Shown: in pieces, positions 1 through 6,460 of the stretch | Layout of the letters: every line of letters starts with the position of its first letter | Numbering within the stretch: the first letter of the stretch is position 1 | NCBI GenBank assembly: GCA_003175865.1 | Contig: PSRF01000147.1 | Location: 1 to 7,995 of the forward strand | Direction of reading: 5' to 3' | From: Blastocatellia bacterium | GTDB taxonomy: Bacteria; Acidobacteriota; Blastocatellia; Pyrinomonadales; Pyrinomonadaceae | Length of the DNA: 7,995 nt | Program-made: the position numbers and the translations under genes | Notes under the pieces: generated by a model | Database searches by the model: none | What the model saw: only the letters and a program-made list of their open reading frames with translations | Told to the model about the DNA's origin: nothing

Positions 1-2078
1 AAATCGATTTGTGTGTAGAAAACATTCTTACCATCTGCAGACCATACTGGTGAGGCATTGATTACGTTGAACGTTAAACGCGTGGAGATAGCTCTCTCAA
101 AGTCATAAACCCATACATCACCGCTGCCGCTTGATCCCGTAAGCAGCGCCGCACGCGAACCGTCTGGCGATAGGCGAATGTCGTTGTACTGAGCCGCAGG
201 AAGATCAATCGGAGTCAACTTGCCGCTGCGATCGGCCCAACAAAGCCGACGCACGTTTGCGTCTGGGCTTCCGGGAACGTACGCGAGTGTGCCATCGTCA
301 GCAATTGCGAATTGTGCAGCACCGGTAGTGAGGTCTCCGGCGACGCCTTGCAGTACTGGCTCTGTCGTTCCCTGGGTCGCCAATGTTTCGACATTGAAAC
401 GCACTGCGTAAAGACCGCCGCCCCGTGCGAAGATCAAATGCCCGGTGGGAACATATCGGGCCATACTGGCCCCCTTTAAAATTAAGCGTCTCTCTCCGGT
501 TGCCAGGATCAACGCTTCGATGTTGGCATTCTCGTAGCTATCAGGACTATCCAGGGTCCCTACCGTAAACAGAACAGCTTTCCCATTTGGCATGACTTGC
601 GGCCATCTGTGAGTTCGCTCCTGTTTGCTGGCATCGAGCTTTGAAATTTCCTGTGGAGTGCTACCGATTCCAGAAATCCTGGATAATCCGCTTGTTGCGT
701 CCGGCGCGTAAATCAACGTGTCTTCGCTGGTCCAACTGGCACCACGCGCGTCGCCTACCTTGACGACCGAGCTAACAGTGCCATCCAGTTGGACTTTCTT
801 TAGCGTGAAATCAGCGACAAAGGCGATCCACCGGCCACTGGGAGAGAACACTGGTTGTGCTGCGCCCTCGGATCCTGGGACAGGACGAGCTTCGGGATCG
901 TCGCGCCTGCGAATGTATAGACGTGCAATGCCGTCACTGGTGCCGACGAACGCCATAGTTGATCCGTCGGGTGAAAGTGCGATGGCGGGCCATCTAACCA
1001 GGCCCAGTGTTGTATTAGGGCCGGGAGCCGAAATGTCATAGCGCATTAGAGGAGCCGGCGTTCGCTGCGGTTGTCGTAGACGACCTACCGCAAGCGGCAA
1101 CATTGCCAGGACGCTTACTAACAAGACCGCCGCTGCAATCCACGCCACCCGCGCATTCTCAAACCACTTTTGATTAATCGCAGTTGTTGCTGCCGGCATG
1201 TTCAGTGGGGGACGCGAGCCCGACAACGTCGATAGTGCTTCGAGCGCGAACGCCAGATCATGTGCAGATTGAAATCTCTGTTCCGGTTTTTTCTGCAAAC
1301 ATCGTTGCAGAATCTTCGTCATCGGTAGGCTGATCTCGGAATCGACTGTGGTTAACTCGCCTGGGTCTTCCTTGAGGATTGCTGTCATTGTTTCAGCAGC
1401 AGTTTCTCGTTGAAAGGCTCGTTGACCGCTGAGCATCTCGTAGAGAATCGAACCGAAGCTGAAAATGTCTGAGCGATGATCGACGTGTTGTCCACGCACC
1501 TGCTCGGGTGACATGTAGCCAACTGTTCCCATGATGGTCCCGGGATCGGTGATCTGTTTCTCGGTTGCGACTTCTGAACTGATTACTTCGTTACGTTGCG
1601 GACGCAACTTCGCTAAACCGAAATCGAGGATTTTCACTCTCCCATCGGTAGTAACGAAGAGGTTTTCCGGTTTGAGATCGCGGTGAGTGATTCCCTTATC
1701 GTGTGCCGCCGCGAGACCTTGCGTAATCTGTTGCGCAATGTCAATGACTTTGCGCTGCGCCAATGGCCCATCTTTCAATTGCTCGCGCAGTTCTTCACCT
1801 TTGAGTAGTTCGGCAACGATGAACGGTGAACCGTCATGTGTACCAATATCGTAAACAGTCAGAATATTAGGATGGTTCAGAGCAGAAGTAGCGCGGGCTT
1901 CCTGCTCAAATCTCTTTAAACGATCTAAATCTTTTGACACTTCCAGCGGTAACAGTTTGAGGGCGACTTCACGATCCAATCGCGTATCGCGCGCTCGATA
2001 CACTTCACCCATACCTCCAGCCCCGATCTTTGAGGTGATCGTGTAGTGTGCGAGTGTAGTGTTGGGGGAAAGAGACAT
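1..2078 (-). CDS. Membrane Ser/Thr protein kinase with C-terminal PD40/TolB-like propeller (kinase 1, 3' end cut by window edge)
   Basis: Open reading frame of 692 codons from an ATG at 2078-2076 to the left edge without a stop, so the C-terminus is missing. It is a Hanks-type (PknB-like) kinase that transfers phosphate from ATP to Ser/Thr of unknown targets. Visible in the translation: glycine loop GAGGMGEV (about residues 19-26), catalytic-site lysine K41 in VALKLL, helix C glutamate E60, catalytic loop HRDLKPEN (132-139, D134), DFG (152-154) and GTVGYMSPEQ (184-193). All catalytic residues are present, so it should be active. A Pro/Ala linker leads to a single TM helix near residues 308-330, which puts the kinase in the cytoplasm and the rest outside. 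The outer part carries repeated S-P-D-G type strands (for example LSPDGSTMAFVG, FSPSGRWIAFV, LSPDGSRAALL), typical of a PD40/WD40-like beta-propeller as in TolB. The propeller is probably a sensor or protein-binding module; its ligand is unknown. It lacks PASTA repeats. Start chosen for the AGGAG 10 bases upstream and alignment with kinase 2. Domain identity is firm, cellular role is not. Confidence 0.93.
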   Translation of the reverse strand, partial: MSLSPNTTLAHYTITSKIGAGGMGEVYRARDTRLDREVALKLLPLEVSKDLDRLKRFEQEARATSALNHPNILTVYDIGTHDGSPFIVAELLKGEELREQLKDGPLAQRKVIDIAQQITQGLAAAHDKGITHRDLKPENLFVTTDGRVKILDFGLAKLRPQRNEVISSEVATEKQITDPGTIMGTVGYMSPEQVRGQHVDHRSDIFSFGSILYEMLSGQRAFQRETAAETMTAILKEDPGELTTVDSEISLPMTKILQRCLQKKPEQRFQSAHDLAFALEALSTLSGSRPPLNMPAATTAINQKWFENARVAWIAAAVLLVSVLAMLPLAVGRLRQPQRTPAPLMRYDISAPGPNTTLGLVRWPAIALSPDGSTMAFVGTSDGIARLYIRRRDDPEARPVPGSEGAAQPVFSPSGRWIAFVADFTLKKVQLDGTVSSVVKVGDARGASWTSEDTLIYAPDATSGLSRISGIGSTPQEISKLDASKQERTHRWPQVMPNGKAVLFTVGTLDSPDSYENANIEALILATGERRLILKGASMARYVPTGHLIFARGGGLYAVRFNVETLATQGTTEPVLQGVAGDLTTGAAQFAIADDGTLAYVPGSPDANVRRLCWADRSGKLTPIDLPAAQYNDIRLSPDGSRAALLTGSSGSGDVWVYDFERAISTRLTFNVINASPVWSADGKNVFYTQID

Positions 2079-2088
2079 GGACTAAGAA

Positions 2089-2093
2089 CTCCT
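2089..2093 (-). promoter_or_regulatory. Shine-Dalgarno site of kinase 1
   Basis: Minus-strand AGGAG lies 10 bases before the ATG at 2078. It is the clearest ribosome binding site in the window; the other internal starts have weak or no such motif. It supports the chosen start and independent translation of kinase 1 after the 136-base gap. Confidence 0.6.
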
Positions 2094-2144
2094 GATAGCT
2101 AACGGATCGACTTCGCAGTTTCTCGTTTTTCTGAAGAACATTTT

Positions 2145-2200
2145 TACGCCGCAGGCGTTCTCCAACTCTGGGCTTGGAATGTGGGAACGCCTTTGGCGTA
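2145..2200. repeat. Paired palindromes, REP/BIME-like element in the intergenic gap
   Basis: Two 13-base perfect palindromes with 3-base loops, ACGCC-GCA-GGCGT (2146-2158) and ACGCC-TTT-GGCGT (2187-2199), are separated by 28 bases. The outer arms also pair with each other: 2145-2161 against 2184-2200 gives 14 matched pairs plus one G-T wobble, interrupted only by the two loop mismatches. The element can therefore fold either as two small hairpins or as one long stem with a 22-base loop. This layout resembles bacterial intergenic REP/BIME elements, which often occur in many copies, but copy number cannot be judged here. It lies between the stop of the beta-helix gene and the start of kinase 1, where it could affect mRNA stability or partial termination. 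No U-run follows the stem on either strand, so it is not a classical intrinsic terminator. Confidence 0.6.
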
Positions 2201-2214
2201 AGCGATGTTGCTAA

Positions 2215-3753
2215 TCAATTGGCTCCCGATCTTTTCAATCGCCGCATCAGTTGTGCGGCGTGAATATCCTTAGGAGTGATCCTGCCGGGCGCGATTGCCT
2301 CAAACCATCTGCCATTCACGTTCTTCTCAGAAGACTGATTTGTCTCGACTGCGATCAGATTAATCGAGGGTGGTCCGAAATCTGGCGGCGGATAACTCTG
2401 TGGCCGGGCAGCGCGAATATTCCAGAACGTGTTTCTTGCCGCTGCGTGTTTGCCCAACGAGTCACCCCCGCTTGATCGCCAAAGGTGCGTTCCAGCGCCT
2501 GCGTCAATATCGGTGTAAAGATTTTCGTTCACTGCGCGGCGATGATGATCGAAACAGAGATCGACGCCTTTGCCATGTGCGCTAACGTTGCCGCTGGCGT
2601 TGTGATCTACCGTAATGTCGTGGATGAACTGCGTGCGAAAGTCAAAATCGGTAAACAGATTGTCTTCACCTTCAAAACCAAATCCGTGATGACCAGTGCT
2701 GCCGAATTGTTTATCGGGCGTGCGCGCTGATTCATAGACCACAGACTGAATCGTGCAGAAGTAACCATTCGCAAAGATGCCACTGTCGGCGTTCTTGATT
2801 CGAAGATTACGCGCCCAACAATCCGACACACCAGTAAACGTTAAAGCGTTGAATCCGAGTTCTGTGAAGTGGCCCTGATATGGCGTCAAGGGAAACTCGA
2901 AACCCAGGTTCTCGACGCCGGATTCAGAAACAGTCGGTTCAAAACTCACCACGCGAGGTTGCCATTCACTTCTAATGTCGAAGCGTAATGGACGATCTAG
3001 TGTGATCTCGTCACCGGTGATTTTGAGAATGCGACAGACAATCGAAGCGCGCGTGGTGCCTAACAACTTAGTGGTGTCTCCGGCGTCATCAGAATAGAGC
3101 AGGTTTGCAAGCGAGTTTTGCGACGTGTCGGTCTCGAGAATCTCGACTCGCTGGCCGACGTTTAAATCTTTAGCAGTCGAGACACGAACGGTTGTGTCGC
3201 CGCGTTGTGCTTGCGCTGAAATCGATGCGAGAGTACGGCCCCCGAGATTTCCTTTGAACCAGATGAAACCACCTAACCAGGAATAGTTTGAGGTGGGTCG
3301 GCCGGCGGTGGTGGCACTCCAATCTGGTTTGATTTCATGGAGTGGCTTAGGGAAAAAGAGCACGCTCTTGTCCGGTCCAGAACCTCGGAGCACGATGTGG
3401 CTGCGTTTTATCTCGAGAATGTCGGTGATGCGGTACCGGCCTGGTGGGACTTCAATCGCTCCGCTCTTTACTGTTGCTAGTGCTTTTAAAAACGCGGCAG
3501 TATCATCTGTCTCACCATCACCTTTTGCGCCAAAGTCCTTTACACTTACGCCCGGTGCGACCTTTGGCAGTGGCGCTTCGCCGCAGTGATAACCAGCGAA
3601 TGAAAAATCGGGCAGGCGACTGCGTGGATGCCATCGGTCGCCATTCGTGCCCCAAAGGTCTGAAGTCTGAGCGATTACTGTAGACACGACGGCGGTGGTA
3701 AGTAGGATCAAACAAAGAGACTTAATCATTGTTACGCTGCAGCTTACGCTCAC
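2215..3753 (-). CDS. Secreted pectate-lyase-like beta-helix protein (GH55/rhamnogalacturonase-epimerase type fold), substrate unknown
   Basis: 512 codons from a GTG at 3753. An in-frame ATG at 3729 (residue 9) is a serious alternative because it begins a classic Sec signal peptide: MIK, a hydrophobic stretch LCLILLTTAVVSTVIA, and likely cleavage after VIA (about residue 28). The segment VKDFGAKGDGETDDTAAF (71-88), with GAIEVPPGRYRI (98-109) and HIVLRGSG (119-126), is the hallmark N-terminus of the pectate-lyase/rhamnogalacturonase-epimerase superfamily, which folds as a right-handed parallel beta-helix and acts on or binds polysaccharides. Later conserved-looking blocks are GHHGFGFEG (354-362), GKGVDLCFDHHRRAVNENLY (394-413) and DAGAGTHLWRSSGG (417-430). 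These are rich in Asp, His and Arg and could line a binding groove, but I cannot assign catalytic residues or a substrate. The protein is probably exported to the periplasm or cell surface. The GTG overlaps the stop of kinase 2 in GTGA, a layout that favours translational coupling. Calling it an enzyme is inference; an inactive binding protein is possible. Confidence 0.88.
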   Translation of the reverse strand: MSVSCSVTMIKSLCLILLTTAVVSTVIAQTSDLWGTNGDRWHPRSRLPDFSFAGYHCGEAPLPKVAPGVSVKDFGAKGDGETDDTAAFLKALATVKSGAIEVPPGRYRITDILEIKRSHIVLRGSGPDKSVLFFPKPLHEIKPDWSATTAGRPTSNYSWLGGFIWFKGNLGGRTLASISAQAQRGDTTVRVSTAKDLNVGQRVEILETDTSQNSLANLLYSDDAGDTTKLLGTTRASIVCRILKITGDEITLDRPLRFDIRSEWQPRVVSFEPTVSESGVENLGFEFPLTPYQGHFTELGFNALTFTGVSDCWARNLRIKNADSGIFANGYFCTIQSVVYESARTPDKQFGSTGHHGFGFEGEDNLFTDFDFRTQFIHDITVDHNASGNVSAHGKGVDLCFDHHRRAVNENLYTDIDAGAGTHLWRSSGGDSLGKHAAARNTFWNIRAARPQSYPPPDFGPPSINLIAVETNQSSEKNVNGRWFEAIAPGRITPKDIHAAQLMRRLKRSGAN

Positions 3754-6404
3754 TTCTTCTGCTTATCTCTGAACTCAGCAAACCAGTTTTCGACAACGGT
3801 AAGCAATGGCGTCGAACTCTCTGCCTTCGCCACTTGCTGCACTGCGAGAAATCGATTGCCATCCGCGCTTACATCGAAACCTCGTCCGTCCATCATATGG
3901 GCTGCGCCGCCACTGAATATCACGTGCGGCGTTCCCATAGTGAATGCCTGTTTCGAAACAACTTCCACTTCCAAAAGATCCTCTCTGTTTACGAAGAAGA
4001 TGCGATCACCTTTGTGTGACCAGAGAGGATCAATACCTCCGTTTGTTGAAACCTGCCATCTCTTCTCACTACGCGGAAAGTCTTTGACGTAGACTTCATT
4101 GTTGCCTGACTCATTCGAGTAATAGGCAACGAACTGACCGTCCGGCGACAGTTTTGGTTCCCTTTGCTGAGCAGGTACTTCGAGAAATGGTACAGGCTGG
4201 CCACTATTGCTTCCATCCAGCGGCAAATACCAGAGGTTGGCACCCTGGCCTTCTCGAGTGAGCTCATAGAAAAGATACTTGCCGTCAGGTGACGCTGAGG
4301 CATGAAATCCACGAGTCACTTCGCGAGCTGGACCATTTCCATCTGCTGATTGGACGAGAATAGACTGCCGAGCAAAACCTACATCAAAGTAAAGCTGACG
4401 CCCGTCCGGCGACCAACTTGGATTTTCGTACTGTGCGTCTCCACTTGTCAGTCTTGACGCGGTGCGGCGCTTAACGTCGTAGATATAAACCGCTCCTCGA
4501 CCGCGTGCGCCAGCTACAAAAGCGATTCGACTACCGTCCGGTGAGAGTCGCGGATACCAAATCTGCATATCCATTTCTGGCATAGACTCAATTGTTTTGC
4601 CGGATCGATCTGCCCAAACCAGTTGAAACTTAAGGCCGACTTCCTCGGGAGTGAAGAGGAGGGTGCCGTCGGTCGATACGCTGGGCCATGAACCCTGTGC
4701 TGACACAAGAAATGACTCGCCTGTTGGTTCGAGTTTGTCGAATGAGAAAGGCAGCGCCCAAATGCCTGGTGTGCCAGATTCCCTGCGATAGAGGATGTGG
4801 CCCGTGGGTGAGTAAACAGGAGAGTCAAGTGCAACGCCCTTAAGTCGCAGAAGAGTCTTGCGTGCGTTGCCTGACAAAACATCGATCTCATCAGGACCTC
4901 CCTCAAGATGGTCCACTATGAAGAGAACGCCTTTGTTCTGGGGTAGCACGCTCGGCTTATGAAAATCGGATTCGGCGTTCGGATCACGATTTATGAGCGT
5001 CGAAAATTCGCCGCCGTTAGCAGACACAACGAGGATGTCTGTGCCCCTGGCGCTTGGTGTAAATACAATCCGTCCATCCTCTGTCCATGCGCCACCTGGT
5101 GTGTACGCGCCCACGCTGAAGTTGGCAGTGGCAATTACAAATGGTTGCCCACCGATCGCAGGAACTTTGCACAGCCGTTGATTGGAGACATAGGCGAGAT
5201 AATTGCTGTCGGGTGACCAGAAAAAATATTGAGGAGAACCATTAACCAACTCACGCGGTATACGTGAACTCAAGTCGCGCACCCAAAGACTCTGACCGGC
5301 AGCGTAAGCTATCTTTCGTCCGTCCGGAGAGATTACTGGGGGTGAAGTGATGCCTGCATTTAGTTGAGGTATCGCGATGTCGAATTTGCGTAGCTGTTGC
5401 TCCGTAGTAGACGTTGGTGCGAACTTTACTACGAGGGCGACTAAGAATGCTCCGATGAGGACGGAAGCTAAAGCGACTACATGCCAAGTTTTAATTTGAC
5501 GGTTCGGCGACGGCGCTGTAACGGCAACCGGCAACTCTTCGGGCTTACTCAGAAGTACATCTTCAACTGTGATACGGGCTTCACCAATGTCACGGAGGCG
5601 TTGTTTCGGGTCTTTGTTCAAACTTCGTCGCAGCAACTGACGAATGCTGGACGGTGTCGCCGCAGGTAAAGCATCCCAATCAGGCTCTGAGCGCACAACC
5701 GCGGCTAACAAATCTGTCAGTGTCTCACCCGTGAAGGTCTGTTTCCCCGCAAGCATCTCAAAGAGCACACAACCAAAGGCCCAGACATCAGATCTTTTGT
5801 CGACCAACTTACCCTTCGCTTGTTCAGGGCTCATATAGGCAGCAGTGCCAAGAATGACCCCGGCTTGGGTGCCTTTGATGAGCGTAGGCGAGTGTGAAAG
5901 GTCAGTTGCTTCGGGTTCGGTTTCAAATATTTTCGCGAGGCCGAAATCCAACACCTTCACGGTTCCTTCAGGACTTACTTTGACATTGGCAGGTTTCAGG
6001 TCGCGATGAATTATGCCGCGTTCGTGTGCTGCTTCAAGTGCTTCGGCAATTTGTTTCGCGATAACCAACGCTTCGTCGAGAGGAATTGGACCTGGAGCAA
6101 TACGATCGGCGAGTGTCTGACCATCCACGAATTCCATCACCAGGGCCCGGATGCCCTCCGACTCTTCCAAGCCATAGATCGCAGCGATGTTCGGATGGTT
6201 CAGCGAGGCGAGCACCTGCGCCTCTCGTTTGAAACGAATCAGTCGCTCCTCATCTTGCGCAAACGCTGAGAGTAAAACCTTAATCGCGACGAGACGATTC
6301 AACTTTCCATCACGAGCCTGGTAGACTTCACCCATACCACCGGCCCCGATCTGGGAGATGATCTCGTAGTGCGCTAGCATCGTATTGGGATGGATGGTGT
6401 TCAC
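3750..6404 (-). CDS. Membrane Ser/Thr protein kinase with C-terminal PD40/TolB-like propeller (kinase 2, complete)
   Basis: Complete gene of 884 residues if started at the GTG at 6404, ending in TGA at 3752-3750. Hanks-type kinase with all key motifs: glycine loop GAGGMGEV (about 20-27), K42 in VAIKVL, E61, HRDLKPAN (133-140, D135), DFG (153-155) and AAYMSPEQ (188-195). A single TM helix (about 306-327, WHVVALASVLIGAFLVALVV) separates the cytoplasmic kinase from an outer domain of some 550 residues. That domain has at least seven PD40-type strands, such as ISPDGRKIAYA, WSPDSNYLAYV, LSPDGSRIAFV, WSPDGRQLYFD, ASPDGKYLFYE and LSPDGQFVAYY, indicating a TolB-like beta-propeller. It probably signals from the periplasm to cytoplasmic targets; ligand and substrates are unknown. 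Start: the frame is open further upstream, to a GTG at 6455 and a TTG at 6506, the latter overlapping the previous gene by 46 bases. I prefer 6404 because its N-terminus aligns with that of kinase 1 (PNTMLAHYEI against PNTTLAHYTI), although no good ribosome site precedes it. Confidence 0.93.
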   Translation of the reverse strand: MNTIHPNTMLAHYEIISQIGAGGMGEVYQARDGKLNRLVAIKVLLSAFAQDEERLIRFKREAQVLASLNHPNIAAIYGLEESEGIRALVMEFVDGQTLADRIAPGPIPLDEALVIAKQIAEALEAAHERGIIHRDLKPANVKVSPEGTVKVLDFGLAKIFETEPEATDLSHSPTLIKGTQAGVILGTAAYMSPEQAKGKLVDKRSDVWAFGCVLFEMLAGKQTFTGETLTDLLAAVVRSEPDWDALPAATPSSIRQLLRRSLNKDPKQRLRDIGEARITVEDVLLSKPEELPVAVTAPSPNRQIKTWHVVALASVLIGAFLVALVVKFAPTSTTEQQLRKFDIAIPQLNAGITSPPVISPDGRKIAYAAGQSLWVRDLSSRIPRELVNGSPQYFFWSPDSNYLAYVSNQRLCKVPAIGGQPFVIATANFSVGAYTPGGAWTEDGRIVFTPSARGTDILVVSANGGEFSTLINRDPNAESDFHKPSVLPQNKGVLFIVDHLEGGPDEIDVLSGNARKTLLRLKGVALDSPVYSPTGHILYRRESGTPGIWALPFSFDKLEPTGESFLVSAQGSWPSVSTDGTLLFTPEEVGLKFQLVWADRSGKTIESMPEMDMQIWYPRLSPDGSRIAFVAGARGRGAVYIYDVKRRTASRLTSGDAQYENPSWSPDGRQLYFDVGFARQSILVQSADGNGPAREVTRGFHASASPDGKYLFYELTREGQGANLWYLPLDGSNSGQPVPFLEVPAQQREPKLSPDGQFVAYYSNESGNNEVYVKDFPRSEKRWQVSTNGGIDPLWSHKGDRIFFVNREDLLEVEVVSKQAFTMGTPHVIFSGGAAHMMDGRGFDVSADGNRFLAVQQVAKAESSTPLLTVVENWFAEFRDKQKK

Positions 6405-6460
6405 GTGATTGGTATTGAGCTTGTACTTTTGACTCTTCTCCAGTGCCTGTCGCACACCAT

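Noticed and set aside
718..1041. Plus-strand open frame of 107 codons.
   Set aside because: It lies antisense within the propeller-coding part of kinase 1, has low-complexity Ser/Pro/Ala-rich composition and no recognisable domain. It is a shadow of the real frame.
2145..2200. Inverted repeat as a rho-independent terminator for the operon.
   Set aside because: In the direction of transcription (minus strand) the stem is followed by a run of A, not U, and on the plus strand no T-run follows either. It was kept as a palindromic repeat instead.
2079..2214. Promoter for kinase 1 in the intergenic gap.
   Set aside because: A minus-strand TTGGAG and a TAAAAA are present but only 13 bases apart, and no convincing -35/-10 pair was found. 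A promoter may exist but cannot be supported from sequence.
3729..4019. Plus-strand open frame of 96 codons, spanning the junction of the beta-helix and kinase 2 genes.
   Set aside because: It is antisense to two well-supported genes and its translation shows no domain or plausible start signal.
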